Shown: one piece after another, positions 19,140 to 27,319 of the stretch
How positions within the stretch are numbered: the stretch's first letter is position 1
Layout: the number at the start of each line of letters is the position of its first letter
DNA from: an uncultured Desulfuromonas sp.
Lineage (GTDB): Bacteria; Desulfobacterota; Desulfuromonadia; Desulfuromonadales; Desulfuromonadaceae
DNA: 64,000 bases
Assembly: GCF_963666745.1 (NCBI RefSeq)
Contig: NZ_OY762961.1
Coordinates: 278,501-342,500, forward strand
Direction of reading: 5' to 3'
Made by a program: the position numbers and the translations under genes
The notes under the pieces: model-generated
Told to the model about the DNA's origin: nothing
Databases searched by the model: none
The model's input: only the letters and a program-made list of their open reading frames with translations

Positions 19140-19580
19140 GTGCAGCAGACTCTCCATCACATGATTGATGTTCTGTTCAATGTCCCTCACCTGCAGCTGC
19201 TTTTTGTCAGTTTCATGATGCTGGTGTTTGCCGTGGCTGTATGGCGATTGCAGCGTCGGGTTGGTGATGAAACCAGACGGCGGGAAGAAGCGGATCGCCA
19301 ACTTCTGAATGCCTTGCAACGCCTGACTCGCCTCGAAGATCAGATCGAGAATGCTGCTCCACAAAAGGGTGGCTTTGACCGCACTTTGGACCATGCCGAG
19401 TTGAAAAACCGACTTCAGGCTCCCCCCGTTTCGTCAGGAAATCCCCCCAATAAGTATCGTCATGTTGCGGCGCTGGCCGAACAAGGCATGGATGAAAAGC
19501 AGATTGCCGAAGTTTTGCATATCTCGGTCGCTGAAGCCTCACAATTGATCTCACTCTCCCGTATTGCCTGTAGCGAATAG
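19140..19580 (+). CDS. DUF2802-like membrane protein
   Basis: The 146-residue product has one N-terminal membrane helix (about 13-35), a short coiled coil, and a C-terminal region HVAALAEQGMDEKQIAEVLH with an HTH-like pattern. This is how DUF2802 proteins, often found after fliA in polar-flagellated bacteria, look. The function is not established. The start is GTG at 19140, 4 bases after fliA, so it is probably cotranscribed with flhFG-fliA. Confidence 0.7.
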   Translation: MQQTLHHMIDVLFNVPHLQLLFVSFMMLVFAVAVWRLQRRVGDETRRREEADRQLLNALQRLTRLEDQIENAAPQKGGFDRTLDHAELKNRLQAPPVSSGNPPNKYRHVAALAEQGMDEKQIAEVLHISVAEASQLISLSRIACSE

Positions 19581-19714
19581 ACTCTCACCGTTCTTGGTGG
19601 GGGCAATTCCGATCCGTTCGACCGTTTTACGCCTTTCTTATTGACAACTTCCCTAAAGTTTTCCTGCCGACTGGTCGACATGTCAGTTAACGATCAATCA
19701 ATCAGGAGTCTACT

Positions 19715-20440
19715 ATGAGTTCCGGAGTTTACGCTGCCCTCAGTGGTGCCGTTGCCAGAATGCAGACCGTCGAAGTGGTCAGCAATAATCTCTCAAATGC
19801 GAATACCCTTGGTTATAAAAAGGACCGTGTTCAATTCAGTGCTGTTTTGGACAGTACGGTCCAAGCTCAGCAATCCGGAGGTATCAACTATTCATATGTG
19901 GAAGTTGCCCAGACAGATTACTCACAGGGGATGCTGGTTGATACGCGCAATGATTTTGATGTCGCTATTAGCGGTGACGGTTATTTCAAGGTGCGCAGTG
20001 ATGACGGTGAACTTTATTTTACCCGCATCGGTGCCTTCGACCGGCGCGCTGATGGGACTCTGGTAACGCGCACTGGAGAAGAGGTGTTGAGCCCGGCCAA
20101 TGAAAATATTGTCCTTCCAGATGGCCCGTTCGTGATTGATGAACGTGGACGGATTCTTGGGAATGAAGGTGTCGTCAACGAATTGGCTTTGGTTGACCCG
20201 GATACGGATCTGCTCATCAAGCGGGGAAATGGTCGCTATAGCTTTGATGGGGATGAGCGGGTGATTCCGGCAGCGGTCAACAGCCAGCTGATGCAGGGAC
20301 ACCTGGAGCAATCCAATGTCAAATCCATTGAGGAAACGACCTTGATGATGACCAGCCTGCGTGCTTTTGAGAATTACCAAAAAGCCATGAAAAACTACTT
20401 CACACTTGAGAGCAAGATGGATGATATCGGCTCTCTATAA
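19715..20440 (+). CDS. flgF: FlgF, proximal rod protein
   Basis: FlgF is a subunit of the proximal rod. The 241-residue product has the rod signature VVSNNLSNANTLGYKKDRV near the N-terminus and the C-terminal Flg_bbr tail (LEQSNVKSIEETTLMMTSLR). CAGGAG precedes the ATG. It is first in the flgF-flgG-flgA-flgH-flgI run. Confidence 0.95.
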   Translation: MSSGVYAALSGAVARMQTVEVVSNNLSNANTLGYKKDRVQFSAVLDSTVQAQQSGGINYSYVEVAQTDYSQGMLVDTRNDFDVAISGDGYFKVRSDDGELYFTRIGAFDRRADGTLVTRTGEEVLSPANENIVLPDGPFVIDERGRILGNEGVVNELALVDPDTDLLIKRGNGRYSFDGDERVIPAAVNSQLMQGHLEQSNVKSIEETTLMMTSLRAFENYQKAMKNYFTLESKMDDIGSL

Positions 20441-20497
20441 TTCATTGATGGTTTTATTTCAAAATAAAGGTTTCATCCAGAAACAGGAGACAGGGGT

Positions 20498-21283
20498 ATG
20501 ATCAGAGCATTGTGGACAGCCGCTACCGGCATGGATTCGCAGCAAACCAATATTGATGTTATTGCCAACAACCTGGCCAACGTCAACACCAGTGGTTTTA
20601 AGAAGAGCCGTGCTGATTTTCAGGAACTGCTCTACCAAGTCAGTAAAACCCCTGGCAGTTCGACGTCTGCGGATACGGTTTCACCGACAGGTATTCAGGT
20701 CGGTCTTGGTTCACGCACCGCAGCGGTTCAAAAGGTGTTCAGCACCGGCGACATGATGCAGACGGAAAATGAGCTGGATGTGGCGATCGAAGGTCGCGGC
20801 TTTCTTCAGGTTGAAATGCCGGACGGTACGACAGCGTATACCCGTTCTGGGGCTCTGAAAAAGGACGGTGATGGTCGTTTGACCACCTCAGAAGGTTATC
20901 TGATCACGCCGCAGATTGTCATTCCCGAAAACAGTACCAGTATTTCCATTGGTCAGGATGGCACGGTAGATGTTTTCCTGGATGGTGATTCAACGTCGAC
21001 AGAGATTGGCGTCATCGAACTGGCTATCTTCAGTAATGCGTCTGGTTTGCGCAGTATGGGTCGCAATCTATACGTGGAAACCGTATCTTCCGGTGTTGCG
21101 ACAACCGGGATTCCCGGCGAGAACGGTATCGGCACATTATCGCAAGGCTATCTTGAAGGGTCCAATGTCAGCGTTATGGAAGAGATGGTCAACATGATCG
21201 CCGGTCAGCGCGCCTACGAGGTCAACTCCAAAGCGATTCAGACGGCGGATGAAATGTTGCAGATGGTTAATAACCTGATCTAA
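20498..21283 (+). CDS. flgG: FlgG, distal rod protein
   Basis: FlgG is the main subunit of the distal rod. The 261-residue product starts MIRALWTAATGMDSQQTNID and has NNLANVNTSGFKKSRADFQE. It ends with EGSNVSVMEEMVNMIAGQRA and YEVNSKAIQTADEMLQM, essentially diagnostic for FlgG. The length is standard for the family. Confidence 0.98.
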   Translation: MIRALWTAATGMDSQQTNIDVIANNLANVNTSGFKKSRADFQELLYQVSKTPGSSTSADTVSPTGIQVGLGSRTAAVQKVFSTGDMMQTENELDVAIEGRGFLQVEMPDGTTAYTRSGALKKDGDGRLTTSEGYLITPQIVIPENSTSISIGQDGTVDVFLDGDSTSTEIGVIELAIFSNASGLRSMGRNLYVETVSSGVATTGIPGENGIGTLSQGYLEGSNVSVMEEMVNMIAGQRAYEVNSKAIQTADEMLQMVNNLI

Positions 21284-21289
21284 GGTTGA

Positions 21290-22024
21290 ATGGTGCGTAT
21301 CACGTTGACAACAGAGAAATTTATCCGATGCACAGTAGTCGCTCTCCTGATTGGCCTGTTGTGGAGTTCTGTGGCGCTAGCTGCGGGGACGACGGTTACC
21401 AATCAGGATGTTCAACGCACTATCACAGCCTATCTGAAAAAAGCACAAGAGCGGCTTGATCATGTCGATTTTGTGTTTGAGCCTTACAGCAAAGAGGAGA
21501 CGTTTGTGCTCCCTGCCGGGACACTGCGCGTGGATGTCTTGCCGGCGGTTAAGGAGATTATCGGCAGTCGCCACTTTACCGTCGTTTATCGGGTCGATGG
21601 CCGAACGGTCAAATCCGTGGCTGTGCGTGGCAAGTTGTCGGTCAAGGCGGATGTTGTCGTAGCACAGCAACCGCTCAAACGTGGGTCAGTTATCTCCGAA
21701 CGGGACGTCAGTCTTGAACATCTCGATGTCTCACGTCTCAGAGAACCGATTTTTGATCTGGACGATGTTGTTGGAAAACTCGTTGCCCGCAATGTTCGGG
21801 TTGGGCAGCCGGTAGAACTGAGATCGGTTGAGAACCCGCCGTTGGTGACAAAAGGAAGTTTTGTCAAGCTCGTTGCCCGTCGTGGTGGTATGATGCTGAC
21901 GGCCGTGGGAATTGCACTGGAAGACGGCAGCAAGGGCCAAGTGATTCGGGTGCAGAACAACAGCTCGAAGAAAGTCGTCATGGCCCAGGTGGTTGGTCCG
22001 GATCTGGTGGAAGTGGAGTTTTAA
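21290..22024 (+). CDS. flgA: FlgA, P-ring assembly chaperone
   Basis: FlgA is a periplasmic chaperone for P-ring (FlgI) formation. The 244-residue product has an N-terminal signal sequence ending near SSVALAAG. A SAF domain (about 120-180) has VVVAQQPLKRGSVISERDV and a C-terminal domain has GSFVKLVARRGGMMLTAVGI. It is 6 bases downstream of flgG, with flgH following after 1 base. Confidence 0.93.
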   Translation: MVRITLTTEKFIRCTVVALLIGLLWSSVALAAGTTVTNQDVQRTITAYLKKAQERLDHVDFVFEPYSKEETFVLPAGTLRVDVLPAVKEIIGSRHFTVVYRVDGRTVKSVAVRGKLSVKADVVVAQQPLKRGSVISERDVSLEHLDVSRLREPIFDLDDVVGKLVARNVRVGQPVELRSVENPPLVTKGSFVKLVARRGGMMLTAVGIALEDGSKGQVIRVQNNSSKKVVMAQVVGPDLVEVEF

Positions 22025-22025
22025 C

Positions 22026-22727
22026 ATGAAACAGATGTGGCAACGCTTTACATTCATCGTCATTCTTTTATCTGGTGTCGTCGCCTGCGCTCCAGCGCAA
22101 CCGAAACAGCCCGAAATCACTAAACCCGTCACCATGGAAATACCCGAAATCACAGCTCCGCAGCCGCAGACGCCGGGATCTTTGTGGACCACAGGGAACG
22201 GCAGTCTGTTTGTTGATAACCGGGCCTGCCGGGTGGGGGATATCCTCACAGTGGCGATTTATGAACAGGCTGAGGCCAGCAAAGAAGCAACGACATCAAC
22301 AGGGCGGACAACCTCGGCAAGTGCTGACTTGACCAGCCTGTTTGGTCTTGAATCCAATATTGCCAAACTGAACAGCAGCATTGACCCGGCCAATCTGGTC
22401 AGTGCCGGATATACCAACGATTTTCAGGGCAGTGGCAGCACCACACGTAAGGAAGACCTCGTTGCGACATTGACAACCCGGGTTGTTGAGGTGTTGCCCA
22501 ATGGCACATTGCGGATTTCCGGTAGTAAAAGTGTCACGGTGAATCACGAACAGCAGCTGATCCATCTGTCCGGGATTGTGCGTCAGGAAGATATTACCCC
22601 CGAGAATCTGATTGATTCCATGTATGTTCTTGATGCGAATATCGTTTATACCGGCAAAGGGGTGATTGACGACAAGCAGAAGCCCGGCTGGCTGTTGCGA
22701 TTGCTGGATACTGTGACGCCTTTCTAA
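22026..22727 (+). CDS. flgH: FlgH, L-ring lipoprotein
   Basis: FlgH forms the outer-membrane L-ring bushing. The lipoprotein signal ends with lipobox LSGVVAC; a Cys then begins the mature protein. The body has GSLWTTGNGSLFVDNRACRVGD and VLPNGTLRISGSKSVTVN, FlgH hallmarks. I chose the ATG at 22026 (233 residues) over one 33 bases upstream, which would lie inside flgA and spoil the signal peptide. Confidence 0.96.
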   Translation: MKQMWQRFTFIVILLSGVVACAPAQPKQPEITKPVTMEIPEITAPQPQTPGSLWTTGNGSLFVDNRACRVGDILTVAIYEQAEASKEATTSTGRTTSASADLTSLFGLESNIAKLNSSIDPANLVSAGYTNDFQGSGSTTRKEDLVATLTTRVVEVLPNGTLRISGSKSVTVNHEQQLIHLSGIVRQEDITPENLIDSMYVLDANIVYTGKGVIDDKQKPGWLLRLLDTVTPF

Positions 22728-22764
22728 CGATGTTGATCGCGGGAATTTCCCGTTGGAGTAACGC

Positions 22765-23871
22765 ATGATAAAACGCTTCCACATACTGATCGCTGGTTTG
22801 ATCGTTGTCGGTTTGACTTGTTCAACGGCCATGGCCAGCCGTATCAAGGATTTGGCGGATATTGAAGGGGTGCGGAACAACCAGTTGGTCGGTTACGGCC
22901 TGGTTGTCGGCCTTAACGGAACCGGCGATAGTTCCAGTACCGAGTTTACTATTCAGTCTCTGGTCAACATGATGGAACGACTCGGTATGCGTGTTGACCG
23001 CAACAGTGTCAAGGTCGATAACGTTGCTGCTGTTATGGTCACTGCCGAACTTCCGGCTTTCTCTAAGGCGGGCAGTTTGATTGATGTGCTGGTTTCCTCC
23101 ATCGGTGATGCCGACAGCTTGGTTGGTGGTACTTTGTTGATGACCCCATTGAAGGGACCGGACGGTAATGTTTATGCCGTGGCCCAGGGGGCTCTTGCCG
23201 TTGGTGCTTTGTCGTTTGGTGGTAAGGCGGCCAAAGTGCAGAAGAACCATCCGACCGTGGGACGTATCCCTTCCGGCGCCATCGTTGAACGCGAAGTGCC
23301 TTTTCAGCTGCCGAGCAACCATGCCCTCAATTATCGTTTGCGTAATGCGGATTTTACGACTGTGACCCGTATGGCGGATGTTGTGAACGGCTATTTTGGT
23401 CAAACTCTGGCACACCCGCTTGACAGCGGATCTCTGCAAGTCATCGTTTCGGACGACTATGCGAATTCACTGGTCGAGTTCATTGCCGAGGTCGAACATC
23501 TCGAAGTTCAGCCCGATATGATCGCTAAAATTATTGTCAATGAGCGTAGCGGTACCATTGTCATGGGTGAGCATGTCCGTCTGTCGACGGTCGCGGTGTC
23601 TCACGGCAACCTGAATCTGATCATCAATGATTCCGCTCTGGTGTCGCAGCCGTCTCCTCTCTCCGAAAGTGGCACAACGGTTGAGGTTCCGCAGACCGAT
23701 ATCAGCGTCTCCGAAGAGCGGGGCAACCTTGTTGTTTTGCCGATGGGGGTCAGTATTGGTGATGTTGCCCGGGCGCTGAATGCCATCGGTGCAACGCCTC
23801 GCGACCTGATTGCCATTTTCCAGGCAATTAAAGCCGCAGGTGCATTACACGCGGATCTCGAGATTCTCTAA
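22765..23871 (+). CDS. flgI: FlgI, P-ring protein
   Basis: FlgI builds the periplasmic P-ring around the rod. The 368-residue product has a signal peptide ending at about MASRIKDLADIEG. The family's GYGLVVGLNGTGDSS and TLLMTPLKGPDGNVYAVAQG follow. A terminator hairpin follows the stop by about 20 bases. Confidence 0.97.
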   Translation: MIKRFHILIAGLIVVGLTCSTAMASRIKDLADIEGVRNNQLVGYGLVVGLNGTGDSSSTEFTIQSLVNMMERLGMRVDRNSVKVDNVAAVMVTAELPAFSKAGSLIDVLVSSIGDADSLVGGTLLMTPLKGPDGNVYAVAQGALAVGALSFGGKAAKVQKNHPTVGRIPSGAIVEREVPFQLPSNHALNYRLRNADFTTVTRMADVVNGYFGQTLAHPLDSGSLQVIVSDDYANSLVEFIAEVEHLEVQPDMIAKIIVNERSGTIVMGEHVRLSTVAVSHGNLNLIINDSALVSQPSPLSESGTTVEVPQTDISVSEERGNLVVLPMGVSIGDVARALNAIGATPRDLIAIFQAIKAAGALHADLEIL

Positions 23872-23893
23872 GTTTTTAGCGGATAAAATTGTT

Positions 23894-23940
23894 TTAAACG
23901 GCAAAGGCCCGTCTGGTGAAGACGGGCCTTTGCCGTTTAA
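23894..23940. terminator. Bidirectional terminator between flgI and manC
   Basis: A perfect inverted repeat of about 20 bp (arms 23894-23913 and 23921-23940, core AAACGGCAAAGGCCCGTC) with a 7-base loop. The flanking T's are few, but stem stability is high. It lies between convergent genes and probably ends both. Confidence 0.85.
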
Positions 23941-23965
23941 GGTGCTGAAAATAAATCTGTGGATG

Positions 23966-25393
23966 TTAACGGCCATAGTGGTCGTCAAACCGAACGATGT
24001 CATCTTCTCCGAGATAGCTGCCAGATTGTATTTCTATCAGTTCCAGAGGGATTTTCCCGGGGTTTTCCAGACGATGTTTGGTTCCCAAAGGGATGTAGGT
24101 GGACTGGTTTTCCGTCAGGGTGAGAATTTCATGATCACGGATGATTCTCGCCGTTCCTTTGACAATAACCCAATGCTCAGCTCGGTGGTGATGCAACTGC
24201 AGGGACAGGCTTGCCCCCGGCTTGACTGTAATATGCTTCACCTGAAATCTTTCGGCCATGTCAATGGTTTCGTACCATCCCCAGGGACGAGAAACTCTGG
24301 GCGGTCGTTGCGCCTCAGGGCGCTGTTGCTCATTGAGCTGGTGAACGATCTCCTTGATGTCTTGAGCACGATCGCGGTGGGCGACCAGAACCGCATCTGA
24401 CGTTTCCACGACGATCAGGCTGTCAATCCCTACGGCCCCAACTAAACGGCTGGTGCTGTGCAGGTAGCTGTTGGTCACGTTGCAGGTAAGAATGTCGCCA
24501 CGAACGACATTGTTTTCATGATCCTTATTTCCTGTTTCCCACAAACTCGACCAGGAGCCGACATCACTCCAACCTGCATCCAGCGGAATCATCATCGCAT
24601 CGGTGACTTTTTCCATGACCGCATAATCAAGAGAGATATTTGTACAATGGGCAAAGCTCTCCGCGTCGATGCGAACAAAATCAAGATCCAATTGCGCTTT
24701 TAGCAGGGATTTTTGGCACCATCGCACAATGGCTGGCTCATGGTGCTCAAGTTCCTGTAAGTAGCGGGCTGCCGGGAACATGAACATGCCGCTGTTCCAG
24801 TAATAGTCACCACTGTCAAGATAGTGTTGTGCGGTGGCTGCATCCGGTTTTTCAACAAAAGAATTGATGGTGAAGACAGGGGTACGCTGCCCGTCTGATT
24901 GTTCTGAAAGTGGGGCCCCTTTTTGAATGTATCCATAGCCGGTTTCAGGCTTGGTTGGAACAATGCCGAAGGTGGCCATTTTGCCCAGCTGAACATAAGG
25001 AAGCAGGGTTGTGATGGCCTCTCGTAATGCCGCAGCGTTGGTAATGATGTGGTCCGCCGGCAGGACGAGTAATGTGGCGTCTTTGTCGTGCTGGATGGCC
25101 TGAAGAGCGGCCAGCGCCACCGCCGGGGCTGTGTTGCGGCCAACAGGTTCAAGAATAATTGCCGCTGGTTCCTGCTCAATCAGCCGCAGTTGCTCGGCAA
25201 CCATAAAGCGATGGGCTTCGTTGCACACAACAATTGGCGCCGAAACCTGGTCCAAACCTGACAGCCGCAGAGAGGTCTGCTGCAGCATGGTTTGTTCTTC
25301 GGTTAACGGCAAAAACTGCTTTGGGTGCACCGATCGTGACAGTGGCCACAGTCGGGTTCCTGATCCACCGGATAAAAGTACAGGGATAATCAT
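23966..25393 (-). CDS. manC: Mannose-1-phosphate guanylyltransferase / mannose-6-phosphate isomerase
   Basis: This is probably a bifunctional enzyme making GDP-mannose (and isomerising mannose-6-phosphate) for surface polysaccharides or protein glycosylation. The N-terminal nucleotidyltransferase has GGSGTRLWPLSRSVHPKQFL, the central part has NSFVEKPD and YYWNSGMF, and the C-terminal type II PMI cupin has RPWGWYETID and KPGASLSLQLHHHRAEHW. I chose the ATG at complement 25393 (475 residues) over an upstream TTG; AAGGA lies 8 bases before the ATG. It faces opposite to all flagellar genes and splits flgI from flgJ. Confidence 0.93.
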   Translation of the reverse strand: MIIPVLLSGGSGTRLWPLSRSVHPKQFLPLTEEQTMLQQTSLRLSGLDQVSAPIVVCNEAHRFMVAEQLRLIEQEPAAIILEPVGRNTAPAVALAALQAIQHDKDATLLVLPADHIITNAAALREAITTLLPYVQLGKMATFGIVPTKPETGYGYIQKGAPLSEQSDGQRTPVFTINSFVEKPDAATAQHYLDSGDYYWNSGMFMFPAARYLQELEHHEPAIVRWCQKSLLKAQLDLDFVRIDAESFAHCTNISLDYAVMEKVTDAMMIPLDAGWSDVGSWSSLWETGNKDHENNVVRGDILTCNVTNSYLHSTSRLVGAVGIDSLIVVETSDAVLVAHRDRAQDIKEIVHQLNEQQRPEAQRPPRVSRPWGWYETIDMAERFQVKHITVKPGASLSLQLHHHRAEHWVIVKGTARIIRDHEILTLTENQSTYIPLGTKHRLENPGKIPLELIEIQSGSYLGEDDIVRFDDHYGR

Positions 25394-25593
25394 AAACAAT
25401 GTCCTTTATTGCCATCACTTAAAAAGAGAGTGCCTAACCCCTTGGATTTCCACAAAAGGCTTTACTGTACAAATCAATGATTATTGGTTGGGAATCCACT
25501 TTGGAATCTGACTTCATATATGATCGCCCCCGGTTCGTCAAGGTTTGTCCGGTAGGTCTGACCGTCGGCGGGTTGAGGGGAGCCTGAATTTAC

Positions 25594-25620
25594 TAAAGAG
25601 TTGACCGTTGATGGCGATAA
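25594..25620 (+). promoter_or_regulatory. Sigma-28 promoter before flgJ
   Basis: TAAA (25594-25597), 15 bases, then GGCGATAA (25613-25620). The FliA consensus is TAAA-N15-GCCGATAA, so the -10 matches 7 of 8. It lies 40 bases upstream of the flgJ ATG and probably drives flgJ-unknown-flgM-flgN-flgK-flgL. Confidence 0.75.
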
Positions 25621-25659
25621 GAATAATGACCTGCAACGCTAATCAGTCCGAGGATAGTT

Positions 25660-25956
25660 ATGAATCTCTATGTCGATCCACGCATGTACACGGAACAAAC
25701 GAACTCACTGACCAATTCGTCTGCGTCACAGCAGGGTGGCCAGTTGAAAAAAACGTGTGAAGAATTTGAAGCGGTTATGGTTCAAATGATGTTTAAAGCG
25801 ATGCGTGGAGCCATGCCCGAAAGTGGACTGCTGGATAAAGACATGGGGGGAGAAGTCTATCAGGATCTGTTCGATGGAGAAGTTGCCCGTGAGATCGCCC
25901 ATACGCAGAGTATGGGGATTGGGCTCAATCTCTATAAGCAACTTTCGCAGGATTGA
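25660..25956 (+). CDS. flgJ: FlgJ-like rod-binding protein (rod domain only)
   Basis: FlgJ helps the rod assemble through peptidoglycan. The 98-residue product corresponds only to the rod-binding N-terminal domain (QLKKTCEEFEAVMVQMMFKA, then GGEVYQDLFDGEVAREIA). The muramidase domain of enteric FlgJ is absent, as is common in this group, so a separate lytic enzyme would be needed. It is preceded by a sigma-28 site. Confidence 0.88.
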   Translation: MNLYVDPRMYTEQTNSLTNSSASQQGGQLKKTCEEFEAVMVQMMFKAMRGAMPESGLLDKDMGGEVYQDLFDGEVAREIAHTQSMGIGLNLYKQLSQD

Positions 25957-26114
25957 GAGGTGGCAATTTCACACAACCGATATCGACTTTGTAACGCGAA
26001 AGTCTTTTTTAGAAAAGCAACTGTTTTTGCTAAAGTTCTCCGTTAAAGACGACGATAAAATAGCCAAGTAAAGAAACGAAACATTCTTTTATCTTGTGGA
26101 AAAAAGGTTTCATC

Positions 26115-26573
26115 ATGACAACAGCGCCATCCATACAGTTCACTGCAGAGCTTAAAACCGTGCCGCTGTTGTCGGTTTCACCAGTGCCTTCAGCGGTTGG
26201 CCGCCCCAGATTGAGCCGCTCTGAACGTGGCATGATCAAAAACGCGGTCAATGGCATTGTTCAACAACAGCGCTCCGTATTGAATATGCTGTGTGGCGAG
26301 GGTAAAGCGTCAGAAGAGACCGTTGAGATTCTTGTTGGTGAAGAGGGTTTTTTCGGCCCCGAACATTGCGCAGAGCGCATGGTGGAACAGGTCAAACGGC
26401 TGATGCAACGGGATCAGGAGATTTCTGCTACGTTGGCCTGTGAAGTGATTGACTGCTGCCGTCGTTTTCAGTATAGCAACGGGCAGGAGCTTTCGCGGTT
26501 GAGCGAAGAAACCTTTCAGCGAATTTATGAAAAGATTAACCAGAGATGGTTGGATTTACCTCAAAACGGATAA
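26115..26573 (+). CDS. Unknown protein between flgJ and flgM
   Basis: This 152-residue protein is not recognised with confidence. It is soluble and mostly helical after a disordered N-terminus. The pattern EEGFFGPEHCAERMVEQV and a C-terminal SEETFQRIYEKI vaguely recall DUF5610/'hydrogenase-4 component G' type proteins; this is a weak resemblance by eye. I chose the ATG at 26115 (AAGG upstream) over one at 26094. Position between flgJ and flgM suggests a flagellar role, which is inference. Confidence 0.7.
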   Translation: MTTAPSIQFTAELKTVPLLSVSPVPSAVGRPRLSRSERGMIKNAVNGIVQQQRSVLNMLCGEGKASEETVEILVGEEGFFGPEHCAERMVEQVKRLMQRDQEISATLACEVIDCCRRFQYSNGQELSRLSEETFQRIYEKINQRWLDLPQNG

Positions 26574-26597
26574 TTACAGCAGAAAACAGGTGATGTT

Positions 26598-26972
26598 ATG
26601 ACGATGAGAATTGATGGCGACAAAGGGTTGATCCAGCAAAATACGATCAAGAAGACCCAGAATCAGCAGGGTGTTAAAGACACCGAGAAAAGCTCTGCCA
26701 GCGACAAGGTCAGTTTTTCTTCGGTCCTGCAACAGGTAGGACAGGCGCAGGACACTCAGGCTTCGGTTGCGACGCAATCCCTTGAAGGGCTGAGCGCGCC
26801 GTTGTTGACCACTCCGGCGTATGTTCAGGATGTCAGTGAATCGCAGGAAGCTGCTCGTGCGGCCAAGGTGGAAGAGATCAAAGCCCAGGTGGCCGATGGT
26901 TCCTACCAACCTGACTTGAAAAAAGTGGCCAGCAGCCTGCTCAAGTTTATTGCTGAAGGACGCGAAGTATGA
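26598..26972 (+). CDS. flgM: FlgM, anti-sigma-28 factor
   Basis: FlgM holds FliA inactive until the hook is complete, then is exported. The 124-residue product has a disordered N-terminal half and a C-terminal FliA-binding region with KVEEIKAQVADGSYQPDLKK and VASSLLKFI, the family signature. It is slightly longer than many FlgM proteins. The stop overlaps the flgN-like start (ATGA). Confidence 0.93.
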   Translation: MTMRIDGDKGLIQQNTIKKTQNQQGVKDTEKSSASDKVSFSSVLQQVGQAQDTQASVATQSLEGLSAPLLTTPAYVQDVSESQEAARAAKVEEIKAQVADGSYQPDLKKVASSLLKFIAEGREV

Positions 26973-27319
26973 CTCGGACGATTCACGAACAGCTGCAAGC
27001 CCTGCATGATGTGATCATCGAGGAGCGTGAGTGCGCCAAATCTTTGGATGTCTTCGCTCTGCAGGATGCGACGCAACGTAAAGATGCGTTGATTGCGCAG
27101 CTCGAACTTGAAGGAGACCTGTCTCCTGAAGATCGCCAGTTGGCTGACACGATCCGTTTTGAAAATCGTCGTAACGCCTATCTGCTGTGGTCCGCCCTGA
27201 ACTGGATTCGTGAATCAATGGAGTTTTTTGGACGTAAAACGGTACCCGATTCCTACACCCCGGCAGGGGGTATGGTGAGTAAGGGGATGGGAGGCCGACT
27301 TCTGTCCGGGAGGGTGTAA
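26969..27319 (+). CDS. flgN: FlgN-like export chaperone
   Basis: The 116-residue helical protein sits between flgM and flgK, the normal place of FlgN, the chaperone for hook-filament junction proteins FlgK and FlgL. The sequence is weakly conserved (TIHEQLQALHDVIIEERECA and a C-terminal GRKTVPDSYTPAGGM), so the call relies on size, helical pattern and position. It overlaps both neighbours (ATGA and TAATG), so translation is coupled. Confidence 0.82.
   Translation: MTRTIHEQLQALHDVIIEERECAKSLDVFALQDATQRKDALIAQLELEGDLSPEDRQLADTIRFENRRNAYLLWSALNWIRESMEFFGRKTVPDSYTPAGGMVSKGMGGRLLSGRV

Noticed and set aside
19660-19690. TAAAGTTT followed by GCCGA before flgF as a sigma-28 promoter
   Set aside because: The spacer between the elements is too short for FliA, so the match is likely chance.
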